A DNA stretch of 64,000 nt, taken from Gallionella sp. (GTDB lineage: Bacteria > Pseudomonadota > Gammaproteobacteria > Burkholderiales > Gallionellaceae). Location: positions 1 to 64,000 of the forward strand of contig JAQUAI010000002.1 of NCBI GenBank assembly GCA_028687335.1, in the 5' to 3' direction. The notes under the pieces are model-generated. The model was not told the DNA's origin and made no database searches. It worked only from the letters and a program-made list of their open reading frames with translations. Each line of letters starts with the position of its first letter. The first letter of the stretch is position 1. This document shows positions 48,836 to 58,062 of this stretch, one piece after another. Both the position numbers and the translations under genes were made by a program.

Positions 48836-50230
48836 ATGAAACATAAGATCAAACACATCCACTTCGTCGGTATCGGCGGTTCCGGCATGAACGGCATCGC
48901 CGAGGTGTTACTCAACTTGGGCTTCCAAGTGAGCGGTTCCGACTTGGCCGAGAGCGGCGTGACGCAACGTTTGCAGACTTTGGGCGCGACCATCCATTAC
49001 GGTCACGACACCAACAACCTGCAAGATGCTGATGCAGTCGTGACCTCGACGGCCGTGAAAGCGGATAACCCTGAGGTGGTTGCGGCACGTGAGCGTCGCA
49101 TCCCCATCGTGCCGCGCGCGGTGATGTTGGCGGAGCTGATGCGCTTGCGTCAGGGCATCGCGGTGGCGGGTACGCACGGCAAGACGACCACGACCTCGCT
49201 GGTGACCAGCGTGTTGGCGAAAGGTGGCTACGACCCGACCTTCGTCATCGGCGGTCGTCTCAATAGCAGCGGTGCGAATGCGCGCCTCGGTACAGGCGAG
49301 TTCATCGTGGCAGAAGCGGATGAGTCGGATGCGTCCTTCCTCTACCTCACGCCGATCTTGGCGGTCATCACCAACATCGATGCCGACCACATGGAGACCT
49401 ACGGCCACGACTTCAACAAACTGAAGCAAGCCTTCGTCGATTTCATTGAGCGTCTGCCGTTCTATGGCCGTGCCATGTTGTGCGTGGATGACGAGAACGT
49501 GCGCGACATCTTGCCGCGTATCAGCAAACCCATCACGACCTATGGTTTCAGCGAAGGTGCGCAGATCCGTGCGGTGAACGTGCGTCACGAAGGCGGCAAG
49601 ATGCGCTTCACTGCCTTGTGCCGCCACAACACCGTGCCTATCGATCTGGATGTGACGCTCAACTTGGCCGGTTTGCACAACGTGTTGAACTCACTCGCTG
49701 CCATCGCGGTCGCGCTGGAAGTGGGCGTGTCGGAAGAAGCCATCGTGGCCGGTTTGGCGGAATTCGAGGGCGTCGGTCGCCGTATGCAGCGCTATGGCGA
49801 GATCCCGCTGGCATCGGGTGGCTCGTTCACCCTCATCGACGATTACGGCCATCACCCCGTGGAGATGCGCGCGACGCTGGCGGCGGTGCGCGGTGCATTC
49901 CCCGACAAGCGTTTAGTGCTGGCATTCCAGCCGCATCGTTTCACGCGTACGCGTGACTTGTTCGAAGATTTTGTGAAGGTGATGTCTGGTGTGGACGCAT
50001 TGGCGCTGGCGGAAGTTTATGCGGCAGGTGAACAACCTATCGTTGCAGCGGATGGCCGTGCCTTGATGCATGCCTTGCGTGTGGCAGGCCAGAACGAAGC
50101 CGTGTTCGTCGAGAACATCGCCGACATGCCGCAGACCATCCTGCAGATGGCGCGCGATGGCGACGTGGTACTGACCATGGGCGCGGGCAGCATCGGCGGT
50201 GTGCCGAATCAGGTCAAGCAGATGAAATGA
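48836..50230 (+). CDS. murC: UDP-MurNAc:L-alanine ligase
   Basis: 464 residues. Motifs: [20 protein letters not shown] loop [36 protein letters not shown] and [14 protein letters not shown]. MurC adds the first amino acid to UDP-MurNAc. The DNA uses mostly C-ending codons (ACC, GTC, ATC, TTC, AAC) more uniformly than the genes before ftsW. The stop overlaps murB (ATGA). Confidence 0.97.
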   Translation: MKHKIKHIHFVGIGGSGMNGIAEVLLNLGFQVSGSDLAESGVTQRLQTLGATIHYGHDTNNLQDADAVVTSTAVKADNPEVVAARERRIPIVPRAVMLAELMRLRQGIAVAGTHGKTTTTSLVTSVLAKGGYDPTFVIGGRLNSSGANARLGTGEFIVAEADESDASFLYLTPILAVITNIDADHMETYGHDFNKLKQAFVDFIERLPFYGRAMLCVDDENVRDILPRISKPITTYGFSEGAQIRAVNVRHEGGKMRFTALCRHNTVPIDLDVTLNLAGLHNVLNSLAAIAVALEVGVSEEAIVAGLAEFEGVGRRMQRYGEIPLASGGSFTLIDDYGHHPVEMRATLAAVRGAFPDKRLVLAFQPHRFTRTRDLFEDFVKVMSGVDALALAEVYAAGEQPIVAADGRALMHALRVAGQNEAVFVENIADMPQTILQMARDGDVVLTMGAGSIGGVPNQVKQMK

Positions 50231-51141
50231 AGATGAGCGAACCGACACAGTTCACGGCAGACGGACTTCGCGGCGAATTGAGCTGCGATGTCGATATGCG
50301 CCGCCATACCAGTTGGCGTGCGGGCGGTGTCGCCAAGCGTATGTATCAAGCGGCGGACTTGGCCGACCTGCAACGTTTCTTGCAGCAATTGCCAGCTACT
50401 GAACCGCTGATGGCGGTCGGTCTGGGCAGCAACCTGTTGGTGCGCGACGGTGGTTACCTCGGCACGGTGGTGTTGATGTTGGGTGCGTTGACCGAGCTGC
50501 GCATGGACGGTGATCTGATCTACGTGCAAGCCGGTGTGGCGGGTGCCAAGTTGGCACGTTTTGCGGCGACCAATAATTTGTGCGGAGCGGAGTTCTTCGT
50601 TGGCATCCCGGGAACGATGGGCGGCATGTTGGCGATGAACGCGGGTTGTTATGGCAGCGAGACATGGCAGAAGGTGGAGCGCGTGCAAGTGTTGACGCGC
50701 CGTGGTGAGTTGATCGAACGCTCGCCGCAGGAATATGACATCGGCTATCGCCATGTCACTTTGCTTGAAAAGAGCGAAGAGTACTTTGTTGGTGCGTGGT
50801 TGAAGTTGGAAGCCGGTGATGTGGAAAAGGCGCGCCAAGATATCAAGGTGTTGATGGAAAAACGCAGCGCCAGCCAGCCCTTGCAACTGCCTAACTGTGG
50901 TTCGGTGTTCCGCAATCCGGAAGGCAATCACGCGGCAAAGTTGATCGAAGGTTGCGGGTTGAAGGGCAAGACCATCGGTGGCGCGCAAGTGTCGGAGAAA
51001 CACGCCAACTTCATCGTGAACATCGGCGAAGCGACAGCGACGGATATCGAGAGTTTGATTAACGAAGTACGAGCAACGGTATTGAGGCAGACGGGTGTCG
51101 AGTTGCATCCCGAAGTGAAGATAGTTGGGGAGGCGGCATGA
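50227..51141 (+). CDS. murB: UDP-N-acetylenolpyruvoylglucosamine reductase
   Basis: 304 residues. FAD-binding fold with [43 protein letters not shown] and the C-terminal [29 protein letters not shown]. It makes UDP-MurNAc with NADPH. The TGA stop overlaps the ATG of a 32-codon ORF rather than ddl. Confidence 0.96.
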   Translation: MKMSEPTQFTADGLRGELSCDVDMRRHTSWRAGGVAKRMYQAADLADLQRFLQQLPATEPLMAVGLGSNLLVRDGGYLGTVVLMLGALTELRMDGDLIYVQAGVAGAKLARFAATNNLCGAEFFVGIPGTMGGMLAMNAGCYGSETWQKVERVQVLTRRGELIERSPQEYDIGYRHVTLLEKSEEYFVGAWLKLEAGDVEKARQDIKVLMEKRSASQPLQLPNCGSVFRNPEGNHAAKLIEGCGLKGKTIGGAQVSEKHANFIVNIGEATATDIESLINEVRATVLRQTGVELHPEVKIVGEAA

Positions 51142-51236
51142 CCACGGTGCGCGAAGCGGCGGTGCGGGGAATGCCGCGAGCCACCGACGACTCAGAGCGT
51201 GAAATGGTGATGGATTTTATAGAGGTGGCTGAGTGA
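51138..51236 (+). CDS. Hypothetical 32-residue ORF between murB and ddl
   Basis: The ATG at 51138 overlaps the murB stop, and the TGA at 51234-51236 overlaps the ddl GTG start. The product begins [16 protein letters not shown] and ends [10 protein letters not shown]; it is charged, without membrane or zinc motifs. I know of no family. The exact fit suggests a spacer read for translational coupling or a decayed gene remnant. Whether the peptide is functional is open. Confidence 0.4.
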   Translation: MTTVREAAVRGMPRATDDSEREMVMDFIEVAE

Positions 51237-52144
51237 CTAGATTTGGAAAAGTGGCGGTGCTGTTCGGCGGACGTTCGGCAGAGCGCGAAGTGTCATTGAA
51301 GAGTGGCGCGGCGGTTCTGGCGGCGTTGCAACGCAGTGGTGTGGATGCGCACGCATTCGATCCCGCGAAGCGTGATCTGCACAACCTGCTGGACGAGCGT
51401 TTTGATCGCGTGTTCATCGCGCTGCACGGACGTTATGGCGAAGATGGCACGGTGCAGGGCGCGCTGGAGTTGATGGGCATCCCCTACACAGGTAGCGGCG
51501 TGATGGCTTCCTCCATCGCTATGGATAAGTGGCGCACCAAGATGATCTGGCAGGCGGCGGGTTTGCCTATCCCTGACTTCATGTTGATCAACGAGCGTAG
51601 CGATTGGGATGCGGTGGTCAAGCGTTTGGGTCTGCCGCTGTTCGTGAAGCCAGCGAATGAAGGCTCCAGCGTCGGCATCAGCAAAGTGAAACAGGTGAGT
51701 GAGCTGAAGGCAGCTTACGAAGAAGCTGCCCAGCACGACAAGTTGGTGATCGCAGAGCGCTTCATCGGTGGCGGTGAATACACGGCAGCGATCTTGAATG
51801 GTCGTGCGTTGCCGGTCATCAAGATCGAACCCGCGAACGAGTTCTATGACTACGAGGCGAAGTATCTGCGCGATGACACGCGCTACCTATGTCCTTGCGG
51901 TTTGAGTGCCGAGCAAGAAGCCGAGATGCAAGCACTGGCACAGCAAGGTTTCGCCGTGATTGGTGGACAAGGTTGGGGGCGTGTGGACTTCCTGCGTGGT
52001 ACAGATGGCAAGGCCTATCTATTGGAAGTGAACACCTCACCTGGCATGACTGACCACAGCTTGGTGCCGATGGCGGCACGCCAAGCGGGAATTGCTTTCG
52101 AGCAGTTGGTGCTGCAAGTGTTGGAAGCTGCGCATGTGGGATAA
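51233..52144 (+). CDS. ddl: D-alanine:D-alanine ligase
   Basis: 303 residues, ATP-grasp fold. Motifs: [45 protein letters not shown] and the metal-binding [15 protein letters not shown]. Ddl makes the D-Ala-D-Ala used by MurF. GTG start at 51233. Its last 11 bases overlap ftsQ. Confidence 0.96.
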   Translation: MTRFGKVAVLFGGRSAEREVSLKSGAAVLAALQRSGVDAHAFDPAKRDLHNLLDERFDRVFIALHGRYGEDGTVQGALELMGIPYTGSGVMASSIAMDKWRTKMIWQAAGLPIPDFMLINERSDWDAVVKRLGLPLFVKPANEGSSVGISKVKQVSELKAAYEEAAQHDKLVIAERFIGGGEYTAAILNGRALPVIKIEPANEFYDYEAKYLRDDTRYLCPCGLSAEQEAEMQALAQQGFAVIGGQGWGRVDFLRGTDGKAYLLEVNTSPGMTDHSLVPMAARQAGIAFEQLVLQVLEAAHVG

Positions 52145-52826
52145 CGCGCCATTGTTGCGCTTCATCGCGAACATGATGTTCGCCGGTTGCGCGCTGGCTG
52201 TGTTGTACGGTGCGACGCGTTATGTCGTGCATGTACCAGCGCTGTTGCCTTTGCAATATGTGCGACTGGAAGCGGTGCCGCAACGGGTAGTGCCAGAAGA
52301 GGTGTTGCGTGTAGCGCGTGAGGAGATCGACGGTAATTTGCTGACGGTGAATATCGATCACCTGAGGCAGGTATTAGAGCAGCTGCCTTGGGTGCGTCAG
52401 GTGGGTATTCGGCGGCAGTTTCCCGATGGACTCGTAGTGCAGGTGGAAGAGCATGAGGCTGTGGCACGCTGGAACAACAATGCGCTGGTTAATCGTCAAG
52501 GAGAGGTTTTTGTGGCGGATAGCGAGCTGAATTTACCTGATTTTATCGGCCCAACTGGTACGTCAGCCGAAGTGCTGGCAGCACACACGCGTTTTAGTCA
52601 GCAGATTGCCGGACTTGGGTTGCAGGTGAAACAGCTGGCACTGACTCCGCGCCATGCGTGGCAGATGAAATTGGATAACGATGTGGTGCTGGAGTTGGGG
52701 CGCGAGGATGTCGAGCAACGTTTGGCACGTTTTGTCACGACCTATCCGTATAGCTTGGCCAATATTCAGGGCGGCCTGAAATATGTGGATTTGCGTTACC
52801 GCAACGGATTTGCGATCAAGGGTTGA
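52134..52826 (+). CDS. ftsQ: Cell division protein FtsQ
   Basis: 230 residues from the ATG at 52134 inside the ddl 3' end. A short cytoplasmic N-terminus and one membrane helix (about 12-32) are followed by a POTRA domain ([36 protein letters not shown]) and the beta domain. FtsQ recruits FtsL/FtsB and downstream divisome proteins. The N-terminal tail is shorter than in E. coli (276 residues). Confidence 0.95.
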   Translation: MWDNAPLLRFIANMMFAGCALAVLYGATRYVVHVPALLPLQYVRLEAVPQRVVPEEVLRVAREEIDGNLLTVNIDHLRQVLEQLPWVRQVGIRRQFPDGLVVQVEEHEAVARWNNNALVNRQGEVFVADSELNLPDFIGPTGTSAEVLAAHTRFSQQIAGLGLQVKQLALTPRHAWQMKLDNDVVLELGREDVEQRLARFVTTYPYSLANIQGGLKYVDLRYRNGFAIKG

Positions 52827-52851
52827 AGGAAATATCAGTGGAGAACAAACG

Positions 52852-54087
52852 ATGAGCAGATATAAAGAAACCAAGCATCTTGTGGTCGGGCTGGACATCG
52901 GTACTTCCAAGATCGTGGCGCTGGTCGGAGAAGTAAAGCCGGACGGCACTATGGAGGTGATCGGCATGGGCTCGCATGTCTCCGATGGGATGCGCAAGGG
53001 CATGGTGGTAAATATCGAGGCGACAGTGGGTGCGATACAGCGCGCGCTGGAGGAAGCCGAGCTAATGGCCGATTGCAAAATCACCGAGGTTTATACCGGC
53101 ATTGCGGGCAGCCATATACGCGGCATGAATTCACGCGGCATGGTGAAGATCAAGGAAAAAGAAGTGGCACAGCCGGATATCGACCGCGTGATCGAAACGG
53201 CTAGTTCGATCAGTCTGTCCAACGATCAGCAGATTTTGCACGTGCTGGAACAGGAGTTTTGTATCGACGGGCAGGACGGTATCAAAAAGCCTTTAGGTAT
53301 GAGCGGGATGCGATTGGATGTGCAGGTTCATATTGTTAGCGGTGCGATTGCTGCCGTACAAAACATCATGAAGTGCATCCACCGTTGCGGGCTGGAAGTG
53401 AACGAGCTGATTTTGCAACCGCTGGCATCTAGCAAAGCGGTGCTGGAAGAAGACGAGAAAGAGCTGGGCGTGTGCATTGTCGATATTGGCGGCGGCACTA
53501 CCGACATTGCGGTATTCACCGGTGGCTCGATTCGCCATACCGCTGTTATTCCGATTGCCGGCGATCAGATCACCAACGACATCGCGATGGCTTTGCGTAC
53601 GCCAACGCAGGATGCCGAGGACATCAAGATTAAACATGGTTGCGCGTTGCGGCAGTTGGCCGACGAGGGCGTGATCGAAGTGCCTGGTGTGGGCGAGCGC
53701 GGGCCGCGCATGCTGTCGCGCCAGACGCTGGCGGAGGTGATTGAGCCGCGTGTGGAAGAGTTGTTTTCATTGGTGCAGCAGGAATTGCGTCGCAGCGGCT
53801 TCGAAGACTTACTGTCATCCGGCATTGTCTTGACCGGCGGTAGCAGTGCCTTGCAGGGCATGGTCGAACTGGGTGAGGAAATTTTCCATATGCCAGTGCG
53901 TCTGGGTATACCTAAAAATGTGGGCGGCTTGTCGGATGTGGTGAAAACGCCGCGTATGGCGACCTGCGCCGGTCTGTTGTTGTACGGGCTTGAGCATCAT
54001 GTGCGCAACGAGGAGACGCGCGCCAAAAGCAGTTCGTTTGATGATGTGCTGGCGAGGATGAAGGCATGGTTTCAGGGGAATTTTTAA
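52852..54087 (+). CDS. ftsA: Cell division protein FtsA (actin-like FtsZ anchor)
   Basis: 411 residues from the ATG at 52852 (GGAG upstream). Actin-like motifs [27 protein letters not shown] and LTGGSSALQGMVELGEE, plus the 1C subdomain. The C-terminal amphipathic helix (DVLARMKAWFQGNF) inserts in the membrane. FtsA tethers FtsZ filaments. A 127-bp gap separates it from ftsZ, the largest inside the cluster. Confidence 0.97.
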   Translation: MSRYKETKHLVVGLDIGTSKIVALVGEVKPDGTMEVIGMGSHVSDGMRKGMVVNIEATVGAIQRALEEAELMADCKITEVYTGIAGSHIRGMNSRGMVKIKEKEVAQPDIDRVIETASSISLSNDQQILHVLEQEFCIDGQDGIKKPLGMSGMRLDVQVHIVSGAIAAVQNIMKCIHRCGLEVNELILQPLASSKAVLEEDEKELGVCIVDIGGGTTDIAVFTGGSIRHTAVIPIAGDQITNDIAMALRTPTQDAEDIKIKHGCALRQLADEGVIEVPGVGERGPRMLSRQTLAEVIEPRVEELFSLVQQELRRSGFEDLLSSGIVLTGGSSALQGMVELGEEIFHMPVRLGIPKNVGGLSDVVKTPRMATCAGLLLYGLEHHVRNEETRAKSSSFDDVLARMKAWFQGNF

Positions 54088-54214
54088 AAGTGGGCGGAGA
54101 TCGCGGCGTGCAGCCGAAAACTGGATAAATGTTGCGTCCGGTGTGGAGATGTTTTTTGGTTTTGGTTCAGGGATGTTTTACAAGTAATCAGGAAATTTTA
54201 ATAAGGAGAATGCG

Positions 54215-55384
54215 ATGTTTGAAATCATGGAAGCTGAAACTCAAGATGCAGTGATCAAGGTAATCGGTGTGGGCGGCTGCGGCGGCAATGCAGTCGATCA
54301 CATGATCGAGCAGGGTGTGCAGGGAGTCGAGTTCATCGCCATCAATACCGATGCGCAAGCGTTAAAACGCAGCCGGGCGCGTACCCAGCTGCAAATCGGT
54401 TCGAACATCACCAAGGGCTTAGGTGCTGGTGCAAAACCGTCGGTCGGGCAAGCTGCGGCGGAAGAAGATCGTGAGCGCATCCGCGAGATGATCGACGGCG
54501 CAAACATGGTATTTATCACTGCTGGTATGGGCGGCGGTACGGGAACCGGTGCAGCTCCCATCGTTGCGCAAATCGCCAAAGAGCTCGGTATTTTGACCGT
54601 CGCTGTGGTGACTAAGCCTTTTGCTTACGAAGGCAATCGCATGCGTTTCGCCAAAGCGGGTATTGATGCGCTGCATGAACATGTTGATTCGCTCATCATT
54701 GTTCCGAACTCCAAGTTGATGGAAGTGCTGGGTAGCGATGTGACCGTGCCTGAAGCATTTAAGGCAGCCAACGGTGTGTTGCAGGGGGCGGTGGCAGGTA
54801 TCGCCGAGGTTATCAATGTGCCCGGTCTGATCAACGTCGACTTCGCCGATGTGCGTACCGTGATGTCTGAAAACGGCATGGCGATGATGGGTTCCGCCGT
54901 GGCCAACGGCCCTGACCGTGCGCGTGTGGCAGCTGAGCGCGCGATTGCCAGCCCATTGTTGGAAGATGTCGATATGTCCGGTGCGCGCGGCGTACTGGTC
55001 AACATCACTTCCAGCGCAAACCTCAAGCTAAAAGAAATCGAGGACGTGATGGAGTGCGTCCAGTTTGCTGCCGAAGAAGCAACGGTGGTGGTTGGTTCGG
55101 TATTCGATGAAGCGATGGGTGAGGAATTGCGAGTGACCGTGGTGGCTACTGGTTTGGGCGCGCCACTGGCACGCAAGCAACCAAAGCCGGAAATCGCGTA
55201 TCGCGCCGATGAAGGTCTACGCACGGGTACTGACAATCAGTTGGTCAGTAGCGGTTTGGACTACGCGACACTGGATACGCCAACTGCCTTCCGTACCGGT
55301 CGCCGTGAGCAAATTGAAGCGTTGGAAAAGTCTGGCCAAGATACCTACGACATTCCAACTTTCTTGCGCAAACAGGCAGACTGA
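54215..55384 (+). CDS. ftsZ: Cell division GTPase FtsZ
   Basis: 389 residues. Tubulin-type signature GGGTGTG at residues 106-112, GVGGCGGNAVDHMI at the N-terminus, the T7 loop NVDFADVRTVM and the C-terminal conserved peptide DIPTFLRKQAD that binds FtsA/ZipA-type partners. FtsZ polymerises into the division ring. AAGGAG precedes the start. The upstream gap of 127 bp could hold its own promoter, but I cannot pick convincing hexamers. Confidence 0.98.
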   Translation: MFEIMEAETQDAVIKVIGVGGCGGNAVDHMIEQGVQGVEFIAINTDAQALKRSRARTQLQIGSNITKGLGAGAKPSVGQAAAEEDRERIREMIDGANMVFITAGMGGGTGTGAAPIVAQIAKELGILTVAVVTKPFAYEGNRMRFAKAGIDALHEHVDSLIIVPNSKLMEVLGSDVTVPEAFKAANGVLQGAVAGIAEVINVPGLINVDFADVRTVMSENGMAMMGSAVANGPDRARVAAERAIASPLLEDVDMSGARGVLVNITSSANLKLKEIEDVMECVQFAAEEATVVVGSVFDEAMGEELRVTVVATGLGAPLARKQPKPEIAYRADEGLRTGTDNQLVSSGLDYATLDTPTAFRTGRREQIEALEKSGQDTYDIPTFLRKQAD

Positions 55385-55445
55385 GTCAGGTCGGAACGGG
55401 TGAGCGTGATAAAATCGACGCATGATTAACGCGCTCAATTCCGCT

Positions 55446-56357
55446 ATGGTTAGGCAACGCACTTTGAAAAGTCCAGTCAGCGTCACAGGGGTCGGCTTGC
55501 ATAGCGGTCAGAAAGTGTCGCTGTCTTTGCGTCCTGCTCCAGTTGATGCGGGCATTGTGTTTCGCCGCGTCGATCAAAAGCCCGTGGAGGAAATTCGTGC
55601 CCGTGCAGACTTGGTACATGACACACGGCTGTCCACCTGTATGGAACAGAACGGCGTGCGTGTTGCCACGGTCGAGCACTTGATGTCGGCTTTTGCCGGA
55701 CTGGGTATCGATAACGCCTATGTCGACTTGGATAGCGCCGAAGTACCCATCATGGATGGCAGTGCCGGTACGTTTATCTTTCTCGTGCAGTCGGCTGGTA
55801 TCGTCGAGCAATCGGCGGCTAAAAAATTCATTCGGGTGAAAAAAAGTATTGAGCTTAAGCAGGGGGATAAGTGGGTGCGTTTCGATCCCTATCCCGGCTA
55901 CAAGCTTACCTTTACCATCAACTTTGCCCATCCGGTGTTTGCTCATGCCAAGCAACATGTAACGGTGGATCTGGGGGAGCAGTCGTATGTGCGCGACATC
56001 AGTCGGGCGCGGACTTTCGGCTTCATGCAGGATGTCGAGAACATGCGCGCGCAGGGTTTGGCGCTGGGCGGCAGTTTGGATAATGCGATTGTCATGGACG
56101 AATATCGCGTGTTGAATGCCGATGGTTTGCGTTTCGAAGATGAGTTTGTCAAACACAAAGTGCTGGACGCCATCGGCGACCTGTATATGTTGGGACATCC
56201 TTTGATAGGTTCGTTTTCCGGATTCAAGTCGGGGCATGCGCTGAACAATGCTTTGGTGCGTGCTTTATTGGCCGACGAAACGGCGTGGGAATGGGTGACT
56301 TTCGATAATGCCGAGAAAGCCCCCGATTTTCTGCGTATGCAACTTCATGCTGCCTGA
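55446..56357 (+). CDS. lpxC: UDP-3-O-acyl-N-acetylglucosamine deacetylase
   Basis: 303 residues from the ATG at 55446, where [20 protein letters not shown] aligns with E. coli LpxC; an ATG at 55422 would add eight residues. Zinc and catalytic residues are in [15 protein letters not shown] (His78), [20 protein letters not shown] and SGHALNN. LpxC carries out the first committed step of lipid A synthesis, so the cell makes LPS. As in E. coli it closes the dcw cluster after ftsZ. Confidence 0.95.
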   Translation: MVRQRTLKSPVSVTGVGLHSGQKVSLSLRPAPVDAGIVFRRVDQKPVEEIRARADLVHDTRLSTCMEQNGVRVATVEHLMSAFAGLGIDNAYVDLDSAEVPIMDGSAGTFIFLVQSAGIVEQSAAKKFIRVKKSIELKQGDKWVRFDPYPGYKLTFTINFAHPVFAHAKQHVTVDLGEQSYVRDISRARTFGFMQDVENMRAQGLALGGSLDNAIVMDEYRVLNADGLRFEDEFVKHKVLDAIGDLYMLGHPLIGSFSGFKSGHALNNALVRALLADETAWEWVTFDNAEKAPDFLRMQLHAA

Positions 56358-56360
56358 TCC

Positions 56361-56561
56361 ATGCTGATTTTGCGCATGTTTTTGTTCATGGTGATTTTGC
56401 TGCTGGTATTCACCGGTACGCTCTATCTGTTTACTCGTAATCGCGGTTATCTGGTGTTCGCACGGCAGTTGGCGCGTTATGCGGGTTTGGTTGTCCTCAT
56501 CTTTGCGCTGCTGTATATACTGGAACGCTATGTGTTGGTGGGGTGGAACGTTTTTGTTTAG
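56361..56561 (+). CDS. Small two-helix membrane protein
   Basis: 66 residues, no family I can name. Two hydrophobic helices (about 3-24 and 41-60) are joined by a basic loop (TRNRGYLVFARQLARY). It starts three bases after the lpxC stop, so it is likely the last gene of that transcript. Convergent with dciA. Function unknown. Confidence 0.7.
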   Translation: MLILRMFLFMVILLLVFTGTLYLFTRNRGYLVFARQLARYAGLVVLIFALLYILERYVLVGWNVFV

Positions 56562-56612
56562 GCGGCTTCCAAATTTTTAGAAGTGCTCTCTGATGGCTTG
56601 GCGCGATTAAAA

Positions 56613-57035
56613 CTAATATTTGCTGCTGACCAATTTGGCCACGGCTCGTTTTAGTGGCGAATCGGGCAAAGTTTTTTCCAACTCGTCAAAAGCCGTGCGC
56701 GCGTTGCTACTGATTTTGCGTGGCGTGGACTTTTCTTCATAAGTCGGGTTCTCGACTTGCACCTTAAAGCGTATTCCGCTAACCTCGCAGCCCCTGTTTT
56801 TCAGCGAAACGACTAATTCCGGTTCCATCTGGCGCAGCTTTGCGGCAATGGATGAGTTGTTTACCGCCACGGTCAGCACGCTGTAATGCAGCCCCATGAC
56901 GCGGCATGCGGCAACGAAACGGGGGGTTGTCACGCTATTAAAATGGCGTTGCAAACTATTCATCTGCTTCACTTTATCGAGCAGATTGCGCATCTCAGGT
57001 TGCTGGTTCAGCAGGGATTCGAAGCGCTGGGTCAT
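56613..57035 (-). CDS. dciA: DciA-like protein (DUF721), replicative helicase loader
   Basis: 140 residues. The N-terminal and central part (residues about 20-100: LQRHFNSVTTPRF, ACRVMGLHYSVLTVAVNNSS, AAKLRQMEPELV) fits the KH-like DciA/DUF721 fold; the conserved Trp-containing start of some relatives is absent. DciA helps load DnaB helicase in bacteria lacking DnaC. It is divergent from the M23 peptidase with 33 bases between starts, an arrangement I recall beside secA in other betaproteobacteria. Confidence 0.8.
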   Translation of the reverse strand: MTQRFESLLNQQPEMRNLLDKVKQMNSLQRHFNSVTTPRFVAACRVMGLHYSVLTVAVNNSSIAAKLRQMEPELVVSLKNRGCEVSGIRFKVQVENPTYEEKSTPRKISSNARTAFDELEKTLPDSPLKRAVAKLVSSKY

Positions 57036-57068
57036 CGGGATTCGGCAAAATTTTTGGGAAGGGGAGGC

Positions 57069-57989
57069 ATGAATATTATTCTGGTTTCCGATCGCTTGGC
57101 AAAGACTCGTAGCATTTCGCTCGGCCCGTGGCAGTTGTTGGGTTTGGCTGTGCTGGTGTCAATTGCAGTTTGGGCGGCGGCACTGACGGCGCAGTATGCA
57201 CTGTTGCGCTTTGCGCCGGAAAGTTTAAACGACGGCATTCGCACGCTGATGGCCAAAGTGCAGAGCGAGGAAAGTAAAAAACGTCAGTCTTATGTAAATA
57301 GCAGCTTGGATATGATGGCCGCCAGAGTCGGTCAAATGCAGTCGCAATTGCAACGTCTTGATGCCTTGGGGGCACGCTTGGCCAAATTGTCGGGGATGAA
57401 TCCAGAAGAGTTTCGTTTTGACCAGCCGCCGGCACAGGGTGGGCCGTTGGTGACCCAGTCCGGTTCGGCGAACAACGCGAACAAGTTGCAAGCGGAGTTG
57501 GAGCGTTTGAGCAAGTTGGTAAGTGATCGTAGCGACAAACTGATGGCCTTGGAGACAATGCTGCTACAAAATCAGTTGAATCGTAAATTATTGCCCTCCA
57601 TTGTGCCGATTGATGGTGGTTTTTACTCGTCTAATTTCGGCTGGCGCGTTGATCCTTTTACCGGGGCGAGCGCAATGCATGAGGGGGTGGATTTTATGGT
57701 GGTCGCAGGAACTCCCATTCATGCATCTGCGGGTGGTGTGGTGGCCTATGCGGGCTATCATCCCCAGTATGGTAATATGGTCGAGATCGATCATGGCAAC
57801 GATGTAATCACGCGTTATGCGCACGGTTCGCGGTTGTTGGTCAAGGAGGGGGATGTGGTGCGGCGCGGCGATAAAATTGCCGAAGTGGGCAGCACCGGTC
57901 GCTCTACTGGGAACCACTTGCATTTCGAGGTTCGCTACAAAGGCATCGCCCAAAATCCTGTTCGCTTTTTGCAGAACGCCGCCGGTTGA
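57069..57989 (+). CDS. M23-family (LytM) peptidoglycan endopeptidase, membrane-anchored
   Basis: 306 residues from the ATG at 57069 (GGGAGG upstream). One membrane helix (about 20-42), a coiled-coil region (about 60-170) and a C-terminal LytM domain with SNFGWRVDPFTG, HEGVDFMV, ITRYAHGS and STGRSTGNHLHFEVRYKG. The zinc ligands (His/Asp of HEGVD, His of HLHFE) are present, so it looks catalytically competent and not an EnvC/NlpD-type degenerate activator. It cleaves peptide crosslinks in the wall. A terminator separates it from secA. Confidence 0.92.
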   Translation: MNIILVSDRLAKTRSISLGPWQLLGLAVLVSIAVWAAALTAQYALLRFAPESLNDGIRTLMAKVQSEESKKRQSYVNSSLDMMAARVGQMQSQLQRLDALGARLAKLSGMNPEEFRFDQPPAQGGPLVTQSGSANNANKLQAELERLSKLVSDRSDKLMALETMLLQNQLNRKLLPSIVPIDGGFYSSNFGWRVDPFTGASAMHEGVDFMVVAGTPIHASAGGVVAYAGYHPQYGNMVEIDHGNDVITRYAHGSRLLVKEGDVVRRGDKIAEVGSTGRSTGNHLHFEVRYKGIAQNPVRFLQNAAG

Positions 57990-58006
57990 AACCGATGAAT
58001 GATAGT

Positions 58007-58040
58007 AAGGGTGAGGTGATGGATTACCTCACCCTTTTTT
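58007..58040 (+). terminator. Intrinsic terminator between M23 peptidase and secA
   Basis: AAGGGTGAGGT (58007-58017) pairs perfectly with ACCTCACCCTT (58026-58036), with an 8-base loop and a T-run through 58040. Confidence 0.9.
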
Positions 58041-58062
58041 CGTAATTAGAGAATGTAAAGAT

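Noticed and set aside
54088-54214. Possible separate ftsZ promoter in the ftsA-ftsZ gap
   Set aside because: The gap is long enough, but I could not find a -35/-10 pair with acceptable spacing; only the AAGGAG ribosome site is clear.
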